Shown piece after piece: positions 17,701 to 25,629 of a DNA stretch of 64,000 nt (the stretch's first letter is position 1; every line of letters begins with the position of its first letter). Below the pieces are notes generated by a model. It was not told the DNA's origin. It saw only the letters and a list, made by a program, of their open reading frames with translations, and ran no database searches. The DNA is from Aciduliprofundum sp. MAR08-339 (GTDB lineage Archaea; Thermoplasmatota; Thermoplasmata; Thermoplasmatales; Aciduliprofundaceae). The position numbers and the translations under genes are program-made. The stretch spans positions 62,001 through 126,000 of the forward strand of contig NC_019942.1 in assembly GCF_000327505.1 (NCBI RefSeq), given 5' to 3'.

Positions 17701-19482
17701 AATATTGAAATGCAAAAGAATACTGCCTATGAAATGCTCAGGACCACGGAGATGAAGATAAAGAGCATGGGTCGTTTACTTCCTCCAGACATAATAAAGG
17801 AATACAAGAACGCAAGAATTCTATTTTTAAATGAGAGGTACAGAGAAGCCATACACAGAATCTTGGAGATAAGTGAGAAACTATGGAGCATTGAAAGGAC
17901 CATATACATCATAAAGGATAGAAATGCCAAGATAAAGGTTTACATCCAGCAAGCCAAGAAGAAGGGCATAGATATGAAGAATGTGCTTCTCTCGCTGGCA
18001 AGGGCAAAGAGTGAACTTCAGAAACTGAATTACGAGGCGGCACTGAGGTTTGTTAACGATGCATACAAGAGGGCAAGGAGATCAATTGAGAGTACGAAGG
18101 AGCAGTACAGGGTAAAATATGAGCCACTTTTGAAAATGCTCATCGAGTTCGATCTGCGCGATAAATTTGGAGATCTGGTAAAGTCCATCGACGAGGCCTT
18201 TGAAAAAGATGACATATCAAGGGCGGAGAGCCTGATAAACCAGTTAAAGGTAGAGATAGATAATGCGTTGAAAGAAAGGATGAGAGCCTTTATGGATGAA
18301 TTTGAAGAGAGGAGAGCCTTCGTAGAAAACTCGTCTCTCAGAAACAAGATCAATCTTGCGGAGGAGAGGAGAAAACTTGAAGAACTAATGAAAAATCCAA
18401 GAGATTTCTTTAAAAATTTTCCCAAGGTTATGGAGAAGGTGGATTCCATCATCCCTGAAATTCTAAAAAATTACATAGATGAATTCGTAGAGAATGTGAA
18501 AAACTTTGAAAAAGCAGGAGTGAGTGTTTCGGATTACATTGAAAAGGCAAAGGACCTGGCAGATAAAATAGGAGAGAGAGATTACAAGGAGATTATGGAA
18601 GACCTTCAATCCCTTAAAAATAACTTTGAAGTTTACATTGATGAGTATTCCAAGGAGAAAATGCAGCGTTCTTTATCCATGGTTGCAAAGTACAGCAAGA
18701 AGAAAGCCGAGGAGTTCAAGGAGAGAATGGAGGAACTATACCAGAAAAAGGATTATCTCAACCTGATCAAATTGACTGATGAGGCCATATCCTATGTAGG
18801 CAACTATAGAAATCTTGTAAGCAGGTTCAACACAAAGGCTCTCAGCCTTAAGGATCTGATAAAGCGTGCCATTTCCCTGGGTTTGAATATGGATAAGCAG
18901 ATAAAAAAACTGAAGGTTATTCTCGCCTCTCCAGAGGATCTTGAAAAGGCCATCGAGAAGATGGATGTAATTGCCAATGAGATAAACGAGGAAATTGACA
19001 AACTAAAGCCGGAGATAAGGGTAACGATAATGAATGCAAACAAGACGGATGACAGGTACATGGTCAAACTTGAAATAAAGAACACAGGAAATGTGGATGC
19101 AAATAACATATCCATCACAATGAACGGGGCTTTGAACACCGATAAGCCAATAGGGGTTGTGAAACTTGCAAAATCAGGCACCGAATACGTGGATACGCTA
19201 TTAACTCCGGGAGAAGGGGATGCTGTGCATATAAATTTAAAATATCAGAGGTTCGATAACAGGGAATATGAAGAAGAAATAACAACAAAGTTCAAGGTAA
19301 GCAAGAAGGGATTCCACATCGAGAAAAATAAGGAGAAGGTTAAATGTACTCTATGCCGTGGTACAATACTTCCAGGACTGGATATTGTGGTATGCGACAA
19401 CTGCGGTGCCGTTTATCATCTTCCATGTGCCAAGAGAGTGGGCAAATGCTTAAAATGCGGCACACCATTCAACTTCGAGTGA
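14725..19482 (+). CDS. Giant helical-repeat (spectrin/TPR-like) protein with CARDB-like and RING-like zinc domains
   Basis: 1585 residues, rich in Lys and Glu, no signal peptide or membrane segment, so cytoplasmic. Residues about 45-1430 are some 23 degenerate repeats of roughly 55-65 residues. A unit reads helix, a Gly-[IL]-[DN] or Gly-Glu-Asp turn, a helix of the form [IL]xxA+xxL, then Gly-[DNK]-[YF]xxA and a third helix; clear copies start near 15735, 16107, 16633, 16831, 17569 and 17945. Residues ~1430-1525 look like a CARDB/Ig-type sandwich (VKLEIKNTGNVDANNISI). The last 45 residues hold C-x2-C, C-x2-C-x4-H-x2-C and C-x2-C as in prokaryotic RING fingers. TTG 14725 is set by GGAGGT. Function unknown; its place behind ftsZ suggests a cytoskeletal or division role (inference). 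Confidence 0.85.
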   Translation: MPSPYLSRIKLEKELEKRAQEIKQKRERSEKLIKDIESGLNILKKYVDVGTYLNDFKKAKDAFSIKDFDKALGILEPMFTKLSSEATKVFEENEKKIAKLLSSGKIEDSAKIKANMDEAKSKLSTNFVESLNIMENISLQISSSLKDLAERRRREILAKITGLENFEDIKEEIEKISGSSLEILDSLEKIEKKIRDRVKKIMNEKITEADKLIAIAKSAHYTLPVDEGKKNDAENALKNGDFPAAIRASNEYLKDTKSAFKLFFTKIIDISKILIGEGEAMGEDMSGPKSLLERAKEAYEKEELEEAVNLVRKATEEAEKIKLRKVMDLIKIARDRLLEAKNNGIDIGPYLSMIENARNFIKIGKHKRAYDTVQNAINMVERRVNLYSQLKSEIKELKDTIEGFKRENIILEGVEDKLADIEKKVDEKPEDAERMIDDLKNLIKVNIREIATSLTQEINSRISKAQEAGIDLEDLKIEVDNTYKLIEEENYKDAIITLRKIEERLYTNILDSIKSRISDFEKYEELKRELEDLKNYVDSGDIDSSLEKVKAMESEVFKIEAKKYEDMLIDLESKCDFLRSLGEDVSKIEEYINSARNALNSKDLGKVEEHVKEARALIETFSKSIAQRAFESAKDSLDDAIRAGIDVKKNGIEDMLTEAEKCLKNGDYQGVLEHTSKLKKLVQELIGKIKKLDERRGALENRLEELRDMGLKVNELEKLLKDIEREIKENNFDSAEELTNQGFERATLIQLEEKIEALKDEIEALGRIMRDFNLRKEYLSITGEFFLKYRNKEYEALEEVGKETLEKLRKSVEKVFENYVSQIESMVQDLQDMGATINTKPIREGKEMFWGGDIIGAFSILKKFEEDVKRIHGDKMKLQEIEDRISSLLAIMSSLGLNSDKFAERIKEIEEIEDNTEKISKLEELLKELEDAIREKINAILSTVENELDKMRRMGEDVTAAEGMISRARSQMNQGNYKTALYLMFEALEEVENIEMQKNTAYEMLRTTEMKIKSMGRLLPPDIIKEYKNARILFLNERYREAIHRILEISEKLWSIERTIYIIKDRNAKIKVYIQQAKKKGIDMKNVLLSLARAKSELQKLNYEAALRFVNDAYKRARRSIESTKEQYRVKYEPLLKMLIEFDLRDKFGDLVKSIDEAFEKDDISRAESLINQLKVEIDNALKERMRAFMDEFEERRAFVENSSLRNKINLAEERRKLEELMKNPRDFFKNFPKVMEKVDSIIPEILKNYIDEFVENVKNFEKAGVSVSDYIEKAKDLADKIGERDYKEIMEDLQSLKNNFEVYIDEYSKEKMQRSLSMVAKYSKKKAEEFKERMEELYQKKDYLNLIKLTDEAISYVGNYRNLVSRFNTKALSLKDLIKRAISLGLNMDKQIKKLKVILASPEDLEKAIEKMDVIANEINEEIDKLKPEIRVTIMNANKTDDRYMVKLEIKNTGNVDANNISITMNGALNTDKPIGVVKLAKSGTEYVDTLLTPGEGDAVHINLKYQRFDNREYEEEITTKFKVSKKGFHIEKNKEKVKCTLCRGTILPGLDIVVCDNCGAVYHLPCAKRVGKCLKCGTPFNFE

Positions 19483-19486
19483 TTCC

Positions 19487-20974
19487 ATGCTACAAAAAAG
19501 ATTTGGACTGGCAAAAATTACGGAGGGAGAAATAACAACTCCCGGGCTACTCAAGGTGGGAGAGGACATAGAATTCAGGAATAACTCATTCCGATTCCTG
19601 GATTTTGAAATTGAGAGGGATGTGCTCTTCTCTCCATTATTCAAGGAGAGAGAAATAAAAATAAAGGAGAGCATTTACCTTGTTCCAAACATTCTCACCA
19701 TGCTCAGGAACACAAGGGATCTTGTGGATTTTACCATTGATTTGAGGGAAAGAATAGGTTACGACAAACTTCTTTACGCTCCCGGCACTCCTCCACACCT
19801 GTTTCCAATAATGGTATATCTGGGCTACGACCTATTTGACAACTCCATTGAAAAGATGGATGAATACTCATTCCTTGGACCGGGAAGGGGCATTGATAAC
19901 TTTTCAGAACTCATGATCAAGCAGGTAAGAATTGCCCTGGAAAACGGGAATCTCAGAGAACTGGTGGAGAGCGTTCCAAACGTAAAGGCAAAGGAGATTC
20001 TGAGGTACCTAGATATGAAGTACTACCACATCCAAGAGAGATTCTATCCAGTGTGGTCCAGAACGCTCAAGGCAGTTTCCCTGGATTCTCTTTTCAGACC
20101 GGATATTCAGAGATGGTTGGAACGTTTGAGGGAGAGATACAAAAAACCAGATTGGGCAAAATACCTTCTTCTCATACCCTGCAGTGCGAGAAAACCATAT
20201 TCGGAGTCCAGAAGCCACAGGGAGATGAGGTTGTATATAAAGAGCACAATGCATGAGGTCATACTCACTTCCCCACTAGCCCTCGTTCCCAGAGAACTTG
20301 AAAGGTTCTATCCTGCCCAGAATTACGATATACCTGTGATCGGACACTGGTACGAGGATGAGAAGAAAATTATAGAAGAAAATCTACGATGGTACCTGGA
20401 AAACAATGAATACGAAGGAATAGTCTCCTTTCTCCCCGAAAGCATGAAATTCTTGGAAAAATTGCTTAACGAGTTCGGTGTAGTACAGATATGGGGCAAA
20501 GATTTTGAAAATCTTGAAAAAGAAACGAGAAAACTCGGATACCATGTACCCAGAGGAAAAATGGAACTGGAAAACATGAAATCCCTTGCAAGATTCCAGT
20601 TTGGAACCTGTGAGGATATGCTTGATGGAGCAAAGATAAAGGGCAGGTACCAGCAGATCAACATCTGGAAGGATGGAAAAAGATTATTCGGGTACAATCC
20701 GGAGAAGGGTATGCTCACCCTAACTGAGGAGTCCGCAAAATGCTTGCTCTCTGAGGGTAAGTACATTGTAGAAATAGACGACTTCTACCCGGAGGGTGAT
20801 GTTTTTGCCGCTGGTATAAACTATGCTTCCGAGGAGATTAGGGAGGGAGACGAGGTTGCGATCGCCCACAAAAATGAGTTAAGGGGATGGGGCATTGCAA
20901 GGATGAGTTCCTGGGACATGGTGGAGCAGAGAAGGGGAAAGGCCGTGAAACTTAGAGGGAGGGTCAAAGGTTAA
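19487..20974 (+). CDS. arcS: Archaeosine synthase ArcS (TgtA2)
   Basis: 495 residues. The catalytic-core signature LLIPCSARKPYSESRSH is near residue 230, and a PUA RNA-binding domain fills the C-terminus (GDVFAAGINYASEEIREGDEVAIAH...GWGIARMSS). ArcS converts preQ0 at tRNA position 15 towards archaeosine. Its ATG lies four bases after the stop of the giant repeat-protein gene, so it is probably on the same transcript, although no functional link is obvious. It overlaps the end of the polB gene on the other strand by 4 bases. Confidence 0.9.
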   Translation: MLQKRFGLAKITEGEITTPGLLKVGEDIEFRNNSFRFLDFEIERDVLFSPLFKEREIKIKESIYLVPNILTMLRNTRDLVDFTIDLRERIGYDKLLYAPGTPPHLFPIMVYLGYDLFDNSIEKMDEYSFLGPGRGIDNFSELMIKQVRIALENGNLRELVESVPNVKAKEILRYLDMKYYHIQERFYPVWSRTLKAVSLDSLFRPDIQRWLERLRERYKKPDWAKYLLLIPCSARKPYSESRSHREMRLYIKSTMHEVILTSPLALVPRELERFYPAQNYDIPVIGHWYEDEKKIIEENLRWYLENNEYEGIVSFLPESMKFLEKLLNEFGVVQIWGKDFENLEKETRKLGYHVPRGKMELENMKSLARFQFGTCEDMLDGAKIKGRYQQINIWKDGKRLFGYNPEKGMLTLTEESAKCLLSEGKYIVEIDDFYPEGDVFAAGINYASEEIREGDEVAIAHKNELRGWGIARMSSWDMVEQRRGKAVKLRGRVKG

Positions 20975-22719
20975 AACCACTGCTTTATAGGACTCACCCC
21001 GAATGGCTCAAATGTGCGATTTATTGTTTCATCGTACAGTTTCAGATAATAATTCACATCGACATCCTTGGGGTGAACCATCTCAATTGGTCTTGCCCTG
21101 TGGGTTGGACCTCCAGCTCCACGAACAATGGCAATGTAAATGTACATACCCCTGTGAACTTCAATCCCAAAATTCTCCATCAGCAATCTCGCAGCGACAC
21201 TCGCCTTTGTGGCCTTCTCATACTCCTCTGGCTTCTTGGTCATCTGCTCCACAATTGCAATTTCTTCAATTTCAAAATCAAAACCACTTATCCTGCGACG
21301 GTACTTATTTCTTATACTTCTTGCCTCATCGTACTCACCCTTCAAAAGATGCTCAACAACTGACCTCTGGGCCTCCTTTATTATGGAAGGGTAATCCCGG
21401 CGTATGTATTCAAGCCCAACCCCGTAAACCTTTTCGGATGATAGATGTGCGTATTTTTTCTTGCTCCAGTAAACTGCCCTATCTGCAATTCTCTCAAACT
21501 CCAGATCCAGTGGAAGGGAGGAATTTATATCTTCCAAGATCCTATCAACATCACCACCAGTGAACTGGATGCCATCCGTGTCTATATATATCACCTTACC
21601 ACCCATGCCCTCTATCCTTTTCTTCACCTCCTTTATATAGTATCTCGCAAGGGCTGCTATAAGCTGCGCTGCATTTCTATTGTAGTAAGTGGCTCCATTC
21701 CACCCCATATAGCCGTACATGGCATTTGCCATAACCTTCAATGCTCTCTGCTCAGCATCCAGCTTCTTGCTGTATTTATCCCTCAATATCTTTTTAATTT
21801 CCTGCCTTCTAATTAAAAAGTCTTCAATAAGATGAGGTATGACTCCCTGAAAATCCCTCCTTACCCTGTGTCTTGTACCCTCAACCTCAACCATTTCGCC
21901 CTCCCCCATATCCACAGTTTCGGGACTTATGTTCCATACCCTGATTATGCTCGGATACATGCTCTGGAAATCAAGATACACGACACTCTCATAAACTCCA
22001 GGAGATTTAAGATACACGTACCCTCCCTCGTATCTACCCTTTCCCCCAACCCTTATCTTCCCTATTTTTCTCTTTTCCATCTCCCTTTTCACAAGCACAT
22101 CTATGAGTTCTCCCACAGTCATTCTCGTCTGTCTGTGCAAGGGCACACCCGTGATTTCACTCAAACTCTCCTGGAAAGGTAGAATCTCAGAGGAAATTTT
22201 TTCCACAATTGAAATGTAATCCCTCGCATATTTTTCCATATCTTCCTGTAACAGATCCTTCAGTTTGAACTGGAAAATCCTCTTGAATTTAAGACCGACC
22301 GCACCCGCAAGTTCGTCAATATCCTTCGTTGGGAGATTTGGAAAATCGCGCCAAGCTATGGAAAACATATCAATATTCTCCCTTCCATGAATTTTTGTTT
22401 CCTTTAAAATTATGCCCCTGAAATATTTACCGGAAAATTCAATTTCACTTCCATCTCTCCCAAGATTCAATGGAATCCCATACATTCTTGATCTTTCTTT
22501 GAGAAGTGGAAAATCCTCAGAATCCTGCCTGAATCCTATAACCCTGTCGGGATCATAGGCCTTGAATATCTCAACAAATCTTTCAATAATCTCGCGTTCT
22601 CCACCATCCAGAATCTCAAGGTTATCGCTTTTCACCGCAATGAGATTTATTCTATCCCTCTTGGGATTTATGTAATTGCACTCCGTTCTTGAAAATACCT
22701 TGAAATACAGGGTTCTCAT
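20971..22719 (-). CDS. Short family B DNA polymerase with degenerate exonuclease
   Basis: 582 residues against about 770-800 for replicative archaeal PolB. The polymerase motifs are intact: A, YLDFQSMYPSI (Asp250); B, KVMANAMYGYMGW; C, YIDTDGI (Asp380, Asp382); and WSKKKYA. The N-terminal ~120 residues that hold the uracil-sensing domain are absent. The Exo I D-x-E is replaced (YFKVF, residues 5-9), Exo II keeps Asp66 but its Asn is Arg64, and Exo III is off register (YARD). It is therefore probably a non-proofreading polymerase, possibly for repair or translesion synthesis, resembling the PolB2 class but with catalytic residues kept. A TATA-like TTTTAATATC lies upstream. Confidence 0.88.
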   Translation of the reverse strand: MRTLYFKVFSRTECNYINPKRDRINLIAVKSDNLEILDGGEREIIERFVEIFKAYDPDRVIGFRQDSEDFPLLKERSRMYGIPLNLGRDGSEIEFSGKYFRGIILKETKIHGRENIDMFSIAWRDFPNLPTKDIDELAGAVGLKFKRIFQFKLKDLLQEDMEKYARDYISIVEKISSEILPFQESLSEITGVPLHRQTRMTVGELIDVLVKREMEKRKIGKIRVGGKGRYEGGYVYLKSPGVYESVVYLDFQSMYPSIIRVWNISPETVDMGEGEMVEVEGTRHRVRRDFQGVIPHLIEDFLIRRQEIKKILRDKYSKKLDAEQRALKVMANAMYGYMGWNGATYYNRNAAQLIAALARYYIKEVKKRIEGMGGKVIYIDTDGIQFTGGDVDRILEDINSSLPLDLEFERIADRAVYWSKKKYAHLSSEKVYGVGLEYIRRDYPSIIKEAQRSVVEHLLKGEYDEARSIRNKYRRRISGFDFEIEEIAIVEQMTKKPEEYEKATKASVAARLLMENFGIEVHRGMYIYIAIVRGAGGPTHRARPIEMVHPKDVDVNYYLKLYDETINRTFEPFGVSPIKQWF

Positions 22720-22749
22720 AATTCAAAATCCACTAAAAGATATTAAAAT

Positions 22750-23682
22750 CTATCGCAAATTCAAGTAGGAAGTTAACTGCTTCATCACCATCCTGATCTC
22801 TTCTTCACCAGGAAGGTTGGGGTAATTGTAAATCATGCCACCCGGTCTTTCATTGTAAAAAGGTCTGTTGCAACCCGGGCATCCAGAGGTGAGAAAAGGT
22901 ATGCCCCTGAGCACATTTCCCATCTCATCCTCCGGAATGGAAATGCTGGATATTTTGCCATCTTCAAACTCTGCAAATTCCCGGTAACCCTTGAAGATAA
23001 GGTACCTTGAAAGCTGTATGGCACGGTATCTCCCTACAGGAGGGGCAGACCCTCCAAGAACCGGAGTGTAGGAGAAAAGAGCCACGGTTATGCCAATCTC
23101 GTACAATTTCTCCATAAGGGTATAAATATCCAGATCCTCCTCGCCAAGACCAACAATGAGATGGGTATTGGCAGCACCGAAAATTTCCCTAGCCTGGAGC
23201 AATGCGTTCCAATGAGAGGACCAAGTAAAGCGATTTCCGACATCCTTACCCTTAACCCTGTCAAATAGTTTCGGATTGGCAGCGTCAAGGGCTATGCTGA
23301 GAATTTCCACGCCTGCATCCCTAAGTTTTTTCATATCTTCACGGGAAATTGGAACTATTGAAACCGAAACGGGTATATCTGGCAGAATTGGAAGTATGCT
23401 CAAAAGATCCTCCACAACCTCCGGATAATCAAGGGTTTGAAAGCATATACGGGAGAATCCACGAATGTTTTTAAGCACGGAGACATGGTATTCGGGCCAG
23501 AGAATTCTTGAAAGATATCCCTCCCTCCTGGCATCCCTTCTTTGAGAGCAAAACGAGCAGTTGGATACGCATTTCTCCCCCAGCATAATGTATGCTGTTG
23601 TGGGCTCTGCAAGCATCCTGCCCCTGTGCAATCCCATCTTAACCGCTGTACCATAGGATAAACGAATCCTTATGGGCTTCAT
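22750..23682 (-). CDS. Radical SAM enzyme, biotin/lipoate-synthase-like
   Basis: 310 residues. CVSNCSFC (about 38-45) is the CxxxCxxC site for the SAM [4Fe-4S] cluster. A second Cys pair near the C-terminus, SGCPGCNRPFYNERPGG, suggests an auxiliary cluster or substrate-binding site. Overall resemblance is to archaeal biotin-synthase-like proteins, some of which act as the two-component lipoyl synthase (LipS1/LipS2); that specific role is a hypothesis. It overlaps the trmY stop by 4 bases and is third in the SRP54-trmY operon. Confidence 0.78.
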   Translation of the reverse strand: MKPIRIRLSYGTAVKMGLHRGRMLAEPTTAYIMLGEKCVSNCSFCSQRRDARREGYLSRILWPEYHVSVLKNIRGFSRICFQTLDYPEVVEDLLSILPILPDIPVSVSIVPISREDMKKLRDAGVEILSIALDAANPKLFDRVKGKDVGNRFTWSSHWNALLQAREIFGAANTHLIVGLGEEDLDIYTLMEKLYEIGITVALFSYTPVLGGSAPPVGRYRAIQLSRYLIFKGYREFAEFEDGKISSISIPEDEMGNVLRGIPFLTSGCPGCNRPFYNERPGGMIYNYPNLPGEEEIRMVMKQLTSYLNLR

Positions 23683-24248
23683 AAACCTCGCCTGTCCAGT
23701 TCATTATGAACTATGGTAATTGTGTGAGATGCAAGTATGCTTCTCGGTCCAACGGATATACGGGCATCTGCAAATTCCAAAATCATCTTCTCTTCCTCCG
23801 GGCTGAAATTCACACTATCGCTGAGGATAAAGGCGGATTTATCCGAGAGAGCTATCCCCCTCATATCTTCACCTTTCTCGTGGAGATAATAAATCCTGCC
23901 CAGGGATTTGATCTCTTCAATAACCTCTCTGAAACTCTCACGCTTCACATAAAATCCAGGAGAACTGCATATTTCCTCATCATCCATTTTTATTATTGCA
24001 TTTCTGATGAGCGCGGCTGTGCTTCTCTCATCAGGATTCAGGTACTTGACCCTTGAAGAATCAATTTTTATTCTCGCAGAGATCTGGGGAAAATACGCTA
24101 AAAAGATCACATCCCTCCTTATGTCATGGGAAAGAAAAATGGAGGCATTTATGCATCTTGCAATCACATCGATCCTACCAGAGCCAGGAAGGTCGTTTAG
24201 ATTTATATCGCCCCTGAACTTGTGACCTACAACCAAGAATGACCTCAT
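23679..24248 (-). CDS. trmY: tRNA pseudouridine(54) N1-methyltransferase TrmY
   Basis: 189 residues of the SPOUT fold. FLVVGHKFRGDINLNDLPGSGRIDVIARCINAS, at the N-terminus, and the LSHDIRRDV that follows are the TrmY signature; the C-terminal half has the knot-forming SVGPRSILASHTITIVHNELDRRG. It methylates pseudouridine 54 in the T-loop, giving m1-psi54. The start ATGA overlaps the srp54 stop, and the radical SAM gene overlaps its own end. Confidence 0.92.
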   Translation of the reverse strand: MRSFLVVGHKFRGDINLNDLPGSGRIDVIARCINASIFLSHDIRRDVIFLAYFPQISARIKIDSSRVKYLNPDERSTAALIRNAIIKMDDEEICSSPGFYVKRESFREVIEEIKSLGRIYYLHEKGEDMRGIALSDKSAFILSDSVNFSPEEEKMILEFADARISVGPRSILASHTITIVHNELDRRGL

Positions 24249-25594
24249 GCCAATCCCGAAAAGTCAAAATCTCCACTCTTCATCTGCCTTCTCAGAGCGC
24301 GCATTAGTTTACGATTTCCACGCATCTGCTTCATTGCCTTCCTCATCCTGTGATACTCCTTGAGAAGCGCACGAACCTCCTGCTCGCTCTTGCCACTGCC
24401 ACGGGCTATACGCCTTATTCTGGATGCCTTTATTATTTCTGGGTTCTCCAGTTCCTCATAGGTCATGGAGTCCATAATTATGCGGTACCTCTTCAATTTC
24501 TCCTCGCTCTCCTCCACCATATTCTTATCTATGTCTCCCATTTTGAAGAAAGGAATGGAATAGAGAATTTTCTGAAGCAGACCAGGCTTGGCCATCTGCT
24601 CCCAGATCTCGTACATATCCTTGAGGTTGAACTTTCCGCTCATCATCTTCTCCATGACCTTCTCCGCCCTCTCCTCATCCATCTCAAGTTCCTTGGCGGT
24701 CTCAAGTAGAGTTTCCAGGTCGCCCATTCCCAATAGGCGTGAGATGAAACGTGTTGGATTGAAATGCTCAAGATCATCAAGATGCTCTCCCGTGCCTATG
24801 AATACCACAGGCGCTCCTGTGGCTGCAACCGCGCTTAAGGCTCCTCCACCCTTGGCAGAGCCGTCCATCTTCGTTATTATCACTCCGGTTATGCCAACAG
24901 CATCGTGAAAAGCTTTGGCCTGCTTACCCGCCTGCTGTCCTATAGTGGCATCCATAACAAGGAAAATCTCATCTGGTTGAATTATCTCCTTCAGATCCTT
25001 TATCTCCTCAATCAGATCGTCCTCCAATGCATGCCTGCCGGATGTGTCAAATATCTTAACCTGTGCCTCACGGATCTTTCGCATAGCCTCACTTGCAATC
25101 CTTCTCGCATCCTTTTCGCCAGGAATTCCGAACACAGGCACATTGATCTGCTCTCCAATCTGCTTCAACTGCTCATAGGCAGCGGGTCTATGAACATCAC
25201 AGGCCACAAGGGCAACGCTGAGCCCCTTCTTGTGAAAATACTTCGCAAGTTTTCCCGCAGTTGTGGTCTTACCCTGTCCGTACAGGCCGACGAGCATAAT
25301 CTTCTGGGGCTTCAGTGCCACTTCCTTTTCTCTGCCCAGAATGGCAACTAGTTCCTCATAGATTATTTTTATGAGAAAATCGCGATGACTCATTCCACTC
25401 GGAGGCTTTTCCTCCATTGCACGGCGCTCCACATTCTTTGATAATTTCAAGGCGAGATGCACCTCAACATCCGCCTTCAAAAGGGCACGCTGTATGTCAC
25501 GCACCACTTCCTTTATCAAGGACTCATCCACATAACCTACCTTAGATATCTTTCTGAGCGTGTTTCTTAGGGATTCACCCAGGGAATCAAGCAT
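24245..25594 (-). CDS. srp54: Signal recognition particle protein SRP54
   Basis: 449 residues: N-domain four-helix bundle (1-90), GTPase G-domain with GLYGQGKTTTAGKL, DVHRPAAYEQL, DTSGRH and TKMDGSAKGGG, then the Met-rich M-domain (KAMKQMRGNRKLMRALRRQM) that binds signal peptides and 7S RNA. It targets nascent membrane and secreted proteins to the translocon. A TATA-like CTTTTAAATG about 25 bases upstream fits a leaderless start. First gene of the srp54-trmY-radical SAM operon. Confidence 0.96.
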   Translation of the reverse strand: MLDSLGESLRNTLRKISKVGYVDESLIKEVVRDIQRALLKADVEVHLALKLSKNVERRAMEEKPPSGMSHRDFLIKIIYEELVAILGREKEVALKPQKIMLVGLYGQGKTTTAGKLAKYFHKKGLSVALVACDVHRPAAYEQLKQIGEQINVPVFGIPGEKDARRIASEAMRKIREAQVKIFDTSGRHALEDDLIEEIKDLKEIIQPDEIFLVMDATIGQQAGKQAKAFHDAVGITGVIITKMDGSAKGGGALSAVAATGAPVVFIGTGEHLDDLEHFNPTRFISRLLGMGDLETLLETAKELEMDEERAEKVMEKMMSGKFNLKDMYEIWEQMAKPGLLQKILYSIPFFKMGDIDKNMVEESEEKLKRYRIIMDSMTYEELENPEIIKASRIRRIARGSGKSEQEVRALLKEYHRMRKAMKQMRGNRKLMRALRRQMKSGDFDFSGLA

Positions 25595-25629
25595 AGACCT
25601 TTAACGCGTGGCACATTTAAAAGTTTTGC

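Noticed and set aside
21003-21563. 186-residue plus-strand ORF inside polB
   Set aside because: Antisense of the polymerase C-terminus, no motifs.
22720-22749. A lost or frameshifted N-terminal part of polB upstream of 22719
   Set aside because: Only 30 bases separate it from the radical SAM stop, and a TATA-like box sits there, so the short polymerase is as encoded.
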